DNA of 20,982 bases from Halothece sp. MAG (GTDB lineage Bacteria > Cyanobacteriota > Cyanobacteriia > Cyanobacteriales > Rubidibacteraceae). Under the pieces are notes generated by a model. That model had not been told where the DNA came from, made no database searches, and saw only the letters and a list, made by a program, of their open reading frames with translations. The position numbers and the translations under genes were made by a program. Shown one piece after another: positions 8,032 through 14,122 of the stretch. The first letter of the stretch is position 1; each line of letters begins with the position of its first letter. The stretch is from positions 1-20,982 of the forward strand of contig JAHEOB010000354.1 in NCBI GenBank assembly GCA_018610095.1, read 5' to 3'.

Positions 8032-8073
8032 AGTAATAAATAGTTAGTGATAACAACAACAGCGATCGCGCAA

Positions 8074-8376
8074 TTATACTTCAGGGAACAGCGTAATGCT
8101 ATCTCCCTCGGCTAAGGTGACAATTGCCCGTTTATATTGAGGCTTATGTCCGATAAATCGTCCCATACGACGTTTCTTACGGGGCAGATTTTGAACATTG
8201 ACTTTGGTAACCGTTACATCAAATAAGGTTTCAATAGCGGCTTTAATATCGGGCTTAGTTGCTTTTTTGGCAACATCAAACACATATTTATTCTCTTCGA
8301 GCAAAATGGTGGCTTTTTCCGTAATCACGGGATTACGAACTAAGTCAATTAAGTCTCGTTCTTTGGTTTCAGTCAC
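8074..8376 (-). CDS. rplW: 50S ribosomal protein L23
   Basis: L23 sits at the peptide-tunnel exit and is the docking site for trigger factor and signal recognition particle. The 100-residue product has LVRNPVITEKATILLEENKYVF, split across its first strand and helix, the assembly segment KAAIETLFDVTVTKVNV and the basic loop PRKKRRMGRFIGHKPQYKRA. It starts at GTG (8376), which overlaps the end of rplD by eight bases. A strong AGGAGG within the rplD 3' end lies about six bases upstream and explains the use of GTG. The overlap implies coupled translation with L4. Confidence 0.96.
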   Translation of the reverse strand: MTETKERDLIDLVRNPVITEKATILLEENKYVFDVAKKATKPDIKAAIETLFDVTVTKVNVQNLPRKKRRMGRFIGHKPQYKRAIVTLAEGDSITLFPEV

Positions 8377-9001
8377 GATAGACCTCCTGAATGGTTTCGA
8401 TTGCCCTCGGGGTAGTTAAGATAGTGTCTGCTGCAACAATATCGTAAATATTTAAGCTATTCGCTGGAATTAACTTGACATTGGGCAAGTTTCGTGCTGA
8501 CAAATAAACATTGTCAGACCAATCCTGAAGAATCATCAATACTTTGCTGCCAGACTCAATTCCCCATCGCGTCATGGCTTGCGCCAATTCTTTGGTTTTG
8601 GGTTGGGGCAATTGCTCACTAAACGGTTCCACCACTAATAAATCCTCACCGCGATTCATTAGGGCGGTTCTGAGGGCTAAACGTCGTTCTTTACGGTTCA
8701 TTTTGACGTTATAGTCCCGAGGTTTGGGACCGAAAATGACACCACCACCACGCCATAATGGGGAACGAATTGATCCAGCACGAGCGCGACCAGTTCCTTT
8801 TTGTCGCCAAGGTTTGCGCCCCCCACCTCGCACTTCAGAACGGGTTTTGGTGGAGGCACTTCCTTGACGGGCATTGGTCATTTGTCGAACCACTGCCCGA
8901 TGAACAATGTGGTTAGCAGTTTCGGGTGGGGCAACTTCTAGCTCTAAAGTCGCTTCTCCAACTTGTTCCCCTTCCCAATTTTTCACAACACAGTTAACCA
9001 T
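8369..9001 (-). CDS. rplD: 50S ribosomal protein L4
   Basis: L4 lines the exit tunnel through a long internal loop and, in gamma-proteobacteria, is also the repressor of the S10 operon. The 210-residue protein has the tunnel-loop signature GGGRKPWRQKGTGRARAGS (about residues 59-77) and the downstream block RSPLWRGGGVIFGPKPRDY. The C-terminal half is more variable, ending ETIQEVYRD. It begins at ATG 9001, 26 bp after rplC, and overlaps rplW by eight bases. Because the operon starts with rplC here, L4 is a natural candidate regulator for the structured leader upstream of rplC; that is inference only. Confidence 0.97.
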   Translation of the reverse strand: MVNCVVKNWEGEQVGEATLELEVAPPETANHIVHRAVVRQMTNARQGSASTKTRSEVRGGGRKPWRQKGTGRARAGSIRSPLWRGGGVIFGPKPRDYNVKMNRKERRLALRTALMNRGEDLLVVEPFSEQLPQPKTKELAQAMTRWGIESGSKVLMILQDWSDNVYLSARNLPNVKLIPANSLNIYDIVAADTILTTPRAIETIQEVYRD

Positions 9002-9027
9002 AGTTTTTTTTGACTTGTCCTTTTGCG

Positions 9028-9681
9028 CTAGTTATTAGCAGCCACTCCCACTAAATTACTGGGAGTAATACTTAATAATCCCCCTGATTTGCCAGGAATT
9101 GAGCCTTTTACAAGGATTAAATTTCGTTCACTATCCACTCGCAGTACTTTTAATTTGCGAGCCGTCACTGTTCGATTCCCCATGCGTCCTGCCATACGAG
9201 TTCCTGGGTAAACTCGACTCGGTGTCGTTCCAGGACCCACTGAACCAGGGGAACGATAATTTTTCGAGCCGTGCGTTTTTGAGCCTCGGGCAAAATTATG
9301 ACGTTTTTGATAGCCGGCAAACCCACGACCAATACTGGTGCCTCGAATATCGACTAATTGACCTTCACTAAAGGCATCATCCACGGTTAACGATTGGCCT
9401 AATTCATAGTTACTGGGATCAGCAACTCGGTATTCTTTCAAGTTACGTAGATTCGGGGCATTGGCTTTTTTTAAATGACCCCGTTCTGGCTTGGTCAATC
9501 GTTTTTCTTTGGTTTCGCCATAACCAAGTTGTATGGCGCAATAACCATCCGTTCTTTCGGTTTTGATTTGAGTGATGGTACAAGGACCTGCTTCAATCAC
9601 TGTTACTGGGATCGCTGTCCCTTGTTCTTGGTCAAAAATTTGAGTCATTCCCAGTTTTTGACCCATTAAACCGACAGACAC
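9028..9681 (-). CDS. rplC: 50S ribosomal protein L3
   Basis: L3 is one of two proteins that initiate assembly of the large subunit, and its finger-like extension reaches the peptidyl-transferase centre. The 217-residue length is standard. The start is GTG at 9681, giving MSVGLMGQKLGMTQIFD, which matches the usual cyanobacterial N-terminus; starting at the next ATG (9666) would remove conserved residues. The extension block FARGSKTHGSKNYRSPGSVG and the following PGTTPSRVYPGTRMAGRMG are complete. The Shine-Dalgarno AAAGGGGG (9688-9695) lies six bases upstream of the GTG. It is the first gene of the operon; rpsJ is not upstream. Confidence 0.97.
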   Translation of the reverse strand: MSVGLMGQKLGMTQIFDQEQGTAIPVTVIEAGPCTITQIKTERTDGYCAIQLGYGETKEKRLTKPERGHLKKANAPNLRNLKEYRVADPSNYELGQSLTVDDAFSEGQLVDIRGTSIGRGFAGYQKRHNFARGSKTHGSKNYRSPGSVGPGTTPSRVYPGTRMAGRMGNRTVTARKLKVLRVDSERNLILVKGSIPGKSGGLLSITPSNLVGVAANN

Positions 9682-9725
9682 AGGCTACCCCCTTTGACAT
9701 AGTGTTTACGTTGATAGTGCCATGC

Positions 9726-9807
9726 TTGACAGCCCAAACAGAGATTAGTGGGCTGCACACTGCTTCCATCAGCATTGAGGTCATGGCTTGGGCAGTGTTG
9801 GCGTCAA
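9726..9807 (-). ncRNA. Candidate structured rplC leader RNA (three-way junction)
   Basis: On the minus strand three perfect helices nest as a three-way junction. P1 is TTGAC (9807-9803) with GTCAA (9730-9726). P2 is ACACTGC (9798-9792) with GCAGTGT (9763-9757). P3 is CAGCCCA (9755-9749) with TGGGCTG (9736-9730); P3 and P1 compete for base 9730. Junction linkers are only zero to four bases. The element ends 45 bases before the rplC start. The base pairing is seen directly; a role as a ribosomal-protein binding leader is inference. Confidence 0.4.
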
Positions 9808-9816
9808 TATCATTGT

Positions 9817-9836
9817 CACCAAAAAGGAGGTTGGTG
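9817..9836 (-). promoter_or_regulatory. Hairpin with anti-Shine-Dalgarno loop upstream of rplC
   Basis: A perfect six-base stem CACCAA/TTGGTG closes an eight-base loop that reads CCTCCTTT on the minus strand (9830-9823). This loop resembles the 3' end of 16S rRNA. It is complementary over all eight bases (seven Watson-Crick pairs and one G-U) to the rplC ribosome binding site AAAGGGGG at 9695-9688. It could therefore mask that site by a long-range loop interaction. The complementarity is visible; the regulatory role is inferred. Confidence 0.4.
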
Positions 9837-10040
9837 TTATGATACTGACAACTTAAGCTGCTTATTTAGAAAGATGGCTGTTTTTGTCGTTGCAAACCCG
9901 CTAAGACTTAAAGAAAAGGGATTAAAACTTCTTCAGTATCCTAACGGAACGACAACCTCAGTCAGTTACTCACCCTAAATTGCTCGCAGCCGACTCTTTG
10001 GCTGATGATGACAGCTCTTGCAAGTCCATTCCTTTAATTG

Positions 10041-10055
10041 GTTAGCGAGGCTAAC
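10041..10055. repeat. Short perfect inverted repeat in the rplC-ndhN spacer
   Basis: GTTAGC and GCTAAC are separated by the triplet GAG, forming a perfect six-base stem with a minimal loop on either strand. It lies within the putative rplC leader, about 360 bases from the rplC start. There is no T-run beside it, so it does not look like a terminator. An operator or RNA hairpin is possible. Confidence 0.35.
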
Positions 10056-10098
10056 GGCTACGAACATTTCAGTCACAATCAAGCATATTACCAAATTT

Positions 10099-10126
10099 TA
10101 AATAATAATGCAAGGTTAATGGTCAA
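10099..10126 (-). promoter_or_regulatory. Candidate promoter of the ribosomal-protein operon
   Basis: On the minus strand TTGACC (10126-10121) and TATTTA (10104-10099) are separated by 16 bases, resembling a sigma-70-type promoter in an AT-rich stretch. The start would fall near 10092, leaving about 410 bases before rplC. A weaker pair, TTGCAA (9895-9890) with TAAATA (9868-9863) at 21-base spacing, is a less likely alternative closer to the gene. Confidence 0.4.
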
Positions 10127-10149
10127 ATTGCAGAGTCCTTACGTTACGA

Positions 10150-10179
10150 TTCAAAATTTTCCCTTACCCAGTCTATAAT
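10150..10179 (+). promoter_or_regulatory. Candidate ndhN promoter
   Basis: A perfect -10 hexamer TATAAT at 10174-10179 is preceded, at 18 bases, by TTCAAA (10150-10155), a partial -35. Transcription would start near 10186, giving about 120 bases of leader before the ndhN ATG at 10307. This promoter and the candidate promoter of the ribosomal operon point away from each other. Confidence 0.45.
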
Positions 10180-10232
10180 CCAAGCCTTGCCAATGGCACA
10201 AACGATGCACAGTTGGCTTTGATCTTCGCCTC

Positions 10233-10251
10233 ACTTCGCCCTCGGCGAGGT
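10233..10251 (+). repeat. GC-rich hairpin in the ndhN leader
   Basis: An eight-pair stem (one G-T pair) is formed by bases 10233-10240 and 10244-10251 around the triplet CTC, with core TCGCC/GGCGA. The stem stands out from the AT-rich surroundings. There is no T-run after it, so it is not a typical terminator. It lies 55 bases before the ndhN start and overlaps one of two CTTCGCC direct repeats (10224-10230 and 10234-10240). Confidence 0.35.
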
Positions 10252-10306
10252 ATTCCCACTCACGTTAAGATAAAGTTCAGAATGAGTCATCATTGGAAAG
10301 GGAACC

Positions 10307-10783
10307 ATGCCATTATTAACTACTGGTAATCAATTTATTCGTGATTTGGAAACAACGGGTGCAGTCGGCGTTTACGCTCCCTTAGAAGGCGGATTTGAAG
10401 GACGGTATCGACGTCGCTTACGCACTAAAGGATATGCCACACTGCAGTTATCAGCCAAAGGGTTAGGGGATTTAGCCTCTTATCTGAAAGATGTCCACGG
10501 TGTACGTCATGCTCACTTAGGCAAGAAAAATATTGGTCAAACAGCAGCGGTGGGAGATGTTTATTTTTTACCGCCCATTGTCGATTCTCAATTAGAAATG
10601 CTTCCTCAAAATAAAAAGGGATTAGTGTTGTGGTTAGTTGAAGGATTTGTGTTATCGCGTCAAGAATTAAGTTATCTGGCGAAATTTCACGAAATTGATT
10701 CTAGAGTCAAAATTGTGGTTGAACTGGGAGGCGATCGCGCTTTCCGTTGGCAATCGTTATCCAGTTTATTAATGGCGGCATAA
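10307..10783 (+). CDS. ndhN: NAD(P)H-quinone oxidoreductase subunit N
   Basis: NdhN is a subunit of the thylakoid NDH-1 complex specific to oxygenic phototrophs. It belongs to the peripheral arm module (with NdhH-K, NdhM, NdhO) that takes electrons from ferredoxin for cyclic flow and respiration. The 158-residue soluble protein has no signal or membrane segment, as expected. Family blocks include LETTGAVGVYAPLEGGFEGRY near the N-terminus (described across residues 14-34), LRTKGYATLQLSAKGLGDL and the C-terminal VVELGGDRAFRWQSL. The start ATG follows a purine run GGAAAGGGAACC. It diverges from the ribosomal operon and is followed 41 bp later by the vWA gene, probably in one transcript. Confidence 0.93.
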   Translation: MPLLTTGNQFIRDLETTGAVGVYAPLEGGFEGRYRRRLRTKGYATLQLSAKGLGDLASYLKDVHGVRHAHLGKKNIGQTAAVGDVYFLPPIVDSQLEMLPQNKKGLVLWLVEGFVLSRQELSYLAKFHEIDSRVKIVVELGGDRAFRWQSLSSLLMAA

Positions 10784-10824
10784 CAAAAAGCTAACTTGCT
10801 AAGGAGTGGAGAGGTAAACGGCTT

Positions 10825-11445
10825 ATGGATGAACAGTCACTGATTCGCGATCGCGACTATACCCTAATTATTGACAAAAGCCAAAGTATGTCCACCCAAG
10901 ATCAAGCGGAGGGGCAATCTCGTTGGGAAGCGGCGCAAGAGTCAACTTATGCCCTAGCCAAAAAATGTGAAAACTACGATCCTGATGGGATTACCGTTTA
11001 TCTATTTTCCAGTCGGTTTAAGCGATACGATCATGTCACCTCGGATCGCGTCAGCCAAATTTATGCGGAAAATGATCCCATGGGAAAAACGGATTTAGTT
11101 AGTGTTTTAGAAGACGCGATCGAAAATTATTTCCAGCGTAAAGCACAAGGAAAAACCAAACCCAATGGGGAAACGATCTTAATTATTACTGATGGCGAAC
11201 CGGAAGATCGCAAAGGGGTAATTCGCTTAATTATTGAAGCCTCTCAACGTTTGGATAGTAGTCAAGAGTTGGGGATTTCCTTAATTCAAGTGGGAAATGA
11301 TCCCAAAGTAAGGGAATACTTAAAAGCCCTTGATGATCAATTATTAGAGGCAGGGGCAAAATTTGATATCGTGGATACGATTACCATGGCTGAAATGGGA
11401 AATCGTTCCTTATCAGAAGTGTTATTAAAAGCAATTACCGATTAA
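10825..11445 (+). CDS. von Willebrand factor type A domain protein
   Basis: The 206-residue protein is essentially one vWA domain. The metal-ion-dependent adhesion site is intact: DKSQS at residues 17-21 (the DxSxS motif), a threonine at 89 in GKTD, and the aspartate at 123 in TDGEP. Such domains bind Mg2+ and mediate protein-protein contacts, often in assembly or chelatase-like machines. There is no signal peptide or membrane segment, so it should be cytosolic. It starts 41 bp after ndhN behind a purine-rich stretch (GGAGTGGAGAGG), which suggests co-transcription. A HIP1 octamer lies at 10847-10854. The specific function is unknown; I see no partner AAA+ ATPase gene nearby. Confidence 0.85.
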   Translation: MDEQSLIRDRDYTLIIDKSQSMSTQDQAEGQSRWEAAQESTYALAKKCENYDPDGITVYLFSSRFKRYDHVTSDRVSQIYAENDPMGKTDLVSVLEDAIENYFQRKAQGKTKPNGETILIITDGEPEDRKGVIRLIIEASQRLDSSQELGISLIQVGNDPKVREYLKALDDQLLEAGAKFDIVDTITMAEMGNRSLSEVLLKAITD

Positions 11446-11477
11446 CAGTGATTATCAAGAAATTTTTTCTCAATCCC

Positions 11478-11512
11478 CTTCCTTCTCCCCATAATAGGAG
11501 AGGGAAGTTTTG
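11478..11512 (+). terminator. Intrinsic terminator-like hairpin after the vWA gene
   Basis: CTTCCTTCTCC (11478-11488) pairs with GGAGAGGGAAG (11497-11507) over 11 positions with one G-T pair. The loop is eight bases and the stem is followed by TTTT. It begins 33 bases after the vWA stop and ends shortly before the presumed mreD start, so it probably ends or attenuates the ndhN-vWA transcript. The short T-run makes it weak. Confidence 0.55.
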
Positions 11513-11529
11513 TTGGAACAGAAACGCCG

Positions 11530-12075
11530 TTGCTTTTGCCACAATTTAATCAATTATCATCAACTCAGCGTTCTATCCTCAGCAGCCTGATTACCTTAAT
11601 GTCATTATTAGGGTGTGCCTTACTGTTGCCGACTCGAATTCCAGGGACGGTTTTATTAGGATTGGGAACGCATTGGTTATTAATTTGGGTGGTTGCTTGG
11701 AGTATTAAACAGCCGCCATTGCCGGGCATGATTGGGGGAATTGCAGCTGGGTTGATTCAAGATGGCATGACCTTATCGGGTCCTTCTCATATTTTTAGTT
11801 TAGGGTTAGTGGGCTTTTTGACAGGCTGCATTGATAAGGATCGCTATATTCAGGAAGATTTTATTTCCATTGCACTGATTGTCTTTGCCATGGCTGTTGT
11901 GGCAGAAACGTTTACAGCAATTCAATATACGTTACAAGATTTTTCCCGTTTAGTTCTAATTTGGGAACAACATCAACAAGCCACCCTTGTTTCTGCTTTA
12001 CTCAGTAGTTTGTGGGCGCCGATTGTTTATTATCCCTTGAATCATTGTTGGGAATGGTTAAATAAATCAAACTAA
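11530..12075 (+). CDS. mreD: Rod shape-determining protein MreD
   Basis: MreD is the integral membrane partner of MreB/MreC in the elongasome that guides lateral peptidoglycan synthesis. The 181-residue product is mostly hydrophobic, with about five membrane segments. It has the block GLIQDGMTLSGPSHIFSLGL (about residues 75-94) and RYIQEDFISIALIVF that I recognise as cyanobacterial MreD. The start is uncertain: the frame begins at TTG 11530 with no clear Shine-Dalgarno, a second TTG lies at 11536, and the first ATG (residue 24) would cut into the first membrane segment. mreB and mreC are not adjacent, unlike the usual cluster. Its stop overlaps that of the convergent HAD gene by three bases (12072-12075 shared region). 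Confidence 0.78.
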   Translation: MLLPQFNQLSSTQRSILSSLITLMSLLGCALLLPTRIPGTVLLGLGTHWLLIWVVAWSIKQPPLPGMIGGIAAGLIQDGMTLSGPSHIFSLGLVGFLTGCIDKDRYIQEDFISIALIVFAMAVVAETFTAIQYTLQDFSRLVLIWEQHQQATLVSALLSSLWAPIVYYPLNHCWEWLNKSN

Positions 12076-12842
12076 TTGGCAGTGGGATTGCTTGTCCATA
12101 AAAGGTGATAAGCAGTGGATAATAAATCATGGCAAATATAATCGGGTTCAAATTGCTGGAGATACTCGAAACTCCGAATACCACAAGTTAGCGCGATCGC
12201 GGGCATCCCAACTGCTTTTGCTGCTAAAATATCGGCTTCAGTATCCCCTACCATAACCCCTTTTCCATCTGCTTGTTCTTGCAAGGCTTGTTTTAAAAGC
12301 CCCGTTTTACACTCAATATTATTCCCATAGGCTGCGGTTTCATCACTGGTTCCATAAACGCCTTGAAACAGCCGTAATAAGCCATAATTGGTTAAGATTT
12401 GCCGAACTTGATCTTGGCAACGAAGGGTGACTAAAACCAACTGCACGCCTTGGGAATGAAGTAATGCTAACGCCCAATGAACACCCTGATGGAATTTATC
12501 TTTTTCCAATAAGGAACAATCATTGACAATTCCCGACACTTGTTGAAGAAAATAGGAAATATGTTCATCTTGTAATCCCGAACAGGATGCAATTTGTTCA
12601 TCTGAGATTCGTTGTTGCTTCATTTGCCAAAATTGCGCCTTATCGAGCGGAGTTAGATATAACGGTTGCCCTTTTTCACGGTAATAATCAAAGGTATTGG
12701 CAAGTGCCAATTGATAGGTATGATAGTAGCGATCTGAAACATCCACTAATGGCCCATCAAAATCACAAAAGAGGGTTCGCACTTGAGGTTGTTGACCCCG
12801 CTTAACAAGGGTTTTGGGGGTAGGAGCAGTTTCTAGAATCAT
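12072..12842 (-). CDS. HAD-family hydrolase (phosphoglycolate phosphatase-like)
   Basis: This 256-residue protein has the four HAD motifs. Motif I is DFDGP at residues 27-31, with nucleophile D27 and acid/base D29. Motif II is the threonine at 139 in LVTLR, motif III the lysine at 179 in ECKTG, and motif IV GDTEAD with aspartates at 200 and 204. The helical stretch between motifs I and II (about residues 36-120) is a C1-type cap. It is therefore a likely Mg2+-dependent phosphatase acting on a small phosphorylated metabolite. The proline after DFDG, where most phosphatases have threonine, marks a subgroup; the substrate cannot be read from sequence. It converges on mreD and diverges from ribD. 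A HIP1 octamer lies at 12193-12200. Confidence 0.82.
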   Translation of the reverse strand: MILETAPTPKTLVKRGQQPQVRTLFCDFDGPLVDVSDRYYHTYQLALANTFDYYREKGQPLYLTPLDKAQFWQMKQQRISDEQIASCSGLQDEHISYFLQQVSGIVNDCSLLEKDKFHQGVHWALALLHSQGVQLVLVTLRCQDQVRQILTNYGLLRLFQGVYGTSDETAAYGNNIECKTGLLKQALQEQADGKGVMVGDTEADILAAKAVGMPAIALTCGIRSFEYLQQFEPDYICHDLLSTAYHLLWTSNPTAN

Positions 12843-12994
12843 AAATTACTGTTTCAGGAAGGACATTTCTACAATGTCTATTTCAGATTAGCAAGTTTTA
12901 CATAAGTTTGCTAGGGGAATTAGCAATTTTTTTATTAGAAAAACTTATAGAATCACCCTTAAATCGTTAACACTTACAACACTGATTTACGCAA
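12843..12994. other. HAD-ribD divergent intergenic region with small repeats
   Basis: The 152-bp AT-rich spacer contains the inverted repeat GACATT/AATGTC (12862-12867 and 12873-12878, five-base loop). It also has two TTAGCAA direct copies, with a TTTGCTA between them in the opposite sense. TATAGA at 12946-12951 is a possible ribD -10 element without a recognisable -35. I see no FMN riboswitch fold upstream of ribD. Assignments here are weak. Confidence 0.3.
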
Positions 12995-14122
12995 ATGGAC
13001 AATTCAACCACCTTAACTGTCATCGGTAGCCCATTTGATCAAGCAATGATGCAACGTTGTTTGCAACTGGCCTATCAAGGGATGGGAAAAACGTCACCGA
13101 ATCCTTTAGTGGGTGCAGTTGTTGTGAAGAATGGAACAATCGTGGGAGAAGGATATCATCCTGGAATCGGACATCCCCATGCCGAAGTTTTTGCCCTAAA
13201 TCAAGCAGGAGAAGACAGTGTGGGTGCAACCCTTTATGTCAACTTAGAACCTTGTAATCATTATGGGCATACTCCTCCTTGTTCACAAGCCATTATTGAG
13301 GCTAGAATTGCGACGGTCGTGATGGGAATGGCTGATCCCAATGTCACTGCTTCTGGGGGAAAAGAACGTCTAGAACAAGCGGGTATTACAGTAATGGTTG
13401 GGGTTGAAGAGCACGCCTGCCGCGAACTCAATGCAGGATTTATCCAACGAGTTCTTTATCAACGACCGTTTGGCATTTTCAAATATGCTATGACCTTAGA
13501 TGGAAAAATTGCAACGACAATTGGTCATAGTGCTTGGGTAACCGATGTTGCTGCCCGAAACCGAGTGTATGAACAGCGATCGCGCTGTGATGGCGTCATT
13601 ATTGGTGGGAATACAGTACGTCAAGATAACCCTTATTTAACCACTCATGGCAAAAGCGATCATAATCCCTTACGAATTATTATGACGCGAACGTTTAATT
13701 TACCGCCACAAGCTCGAATTTTTCAAACGGATGAAGCAGCTACTTTAGTGTTAACTGAAACGGAAAATGTAGAACAACAAAAAACGTTAGAACAAAAGGG
13801 GGTAGAAGTGGTGCAATTATCTCCTTTAACGCCAAAAGCGGTGATGCAATATCTTTACCAAAGAGGGTTAGCCAAGGTGTTATGGGAATGTGGTGGAACG
13901 TTAGGTGCCCGTGCTATTAATGAAGGAGCGGTGCAAACGATTATGGCATTTATTGCCCCAAAAATTATTGGTGGCGTAACAGCCCCTGGCCCAATTGGAG
14001 AATTGGGATTGACGCAAATGAATGAGGCATTAATATTAGAACAGATGAATTGGGAACAATTGGATAATGATTATCTATTAATTGGAAAAATTGCACAGTC
14101 GTTTTGGGAAGATAAATTATAA
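12995..14122 (+). CDS. ribD: Bifunctional riboflavin deaminase/reductase RibD
   Basis: RibD performs the second and third steps of riboflavin synthesis: deamination of the pyrimidine from GTP cyclohydrolase II, then NADPH-dependent reduction of the ribose side chain. The 375-residue length fits the fused enzyme. The deaminase domain (about residues 15-150) has the zinc site HAE at 62-64 and EPCNHYGHTPPC, with cysteines 87 and 96; E64 is the proton shuttle. TSPNPLVGAVVV is the usual early block. The reductase domain (about 155-370) has KYAMTLDGKIAT and DGVIIGGNTVRQDNP. The ATG has no obvious Shine-Dalgarno. It stands alone rather than in a rib operon, which is common in cyanobacteria. It converges on the CCB-type gene. 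Confidence 0.95.
   Translation: MDNSTTLTVIGSPFDQAMMQRCLQLAYQGMGKTSPNPLVGAVVVKNGTIVGEGYHPGIGHPHAEVFALNQAGEDSVGATLYVNLEPCNHYGHTPPCSQAIIEARIATVVMGMADPNVTASGGKERLEQAGITVMVGVEEHACRELNAGFIQRVLYQRPFGIFKYAMTLDGKIATTIGHSAWVTDVAARNRVYEQRSRCDGVIIGGNTVRQDNPYLTTHGKSDHNPLRIIMTRTFNLPPQARIFQTDEAATLVLTETENVEQQKTLEQKGVEVVQLSPLTPKAVMQYLYQRGLAKVLWECGGTLGARAINEGAVQTIMAFIAPKIIGGVTAPGPIGELGLTQMNEALILEQMNWEQLDNDYLLIGKIAQSFWEDKL

Larger units (their letters stand above)
9682..10306. other. rplC-ndhN divergent intergenic region, no gene seen
   Basis: This 625-bp stretch separates the divergent rplC (minus) and ndhN (plus). The only frame of any size, 9748-9978 on the plus strand, has no recognisable domain, no ribosome binding site and an odd composition, so I treat the whole stretch as non-coding. 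It contains a candidate plus-strand promoter for ndhN, a candidate minus-strand promoter for the ribosomal operon, several small hairpins and a structured rplC leader; each is listed separately. If the minus-strand promoter is correct, the rplC messenger carries about 410 bases of untranslated leader. Confidence 0.7.

Noticed and set aside
9748..9978. A 76-residue plus-strand reading frame in the rplC-ndhN spacer
   Set aside because: It has no ribosome binding site, no recognisable domain and an odd cysteine/histidine/tryptophan-rich composition, and it lies antisense to the structured rplC leader.
12843..12994. FMN riboswitch upstream of ribD
   Set aside because: The spacer is AT-rich with only short repeats and no multi-helix conserved-core pattern of an FMN riboswitch.
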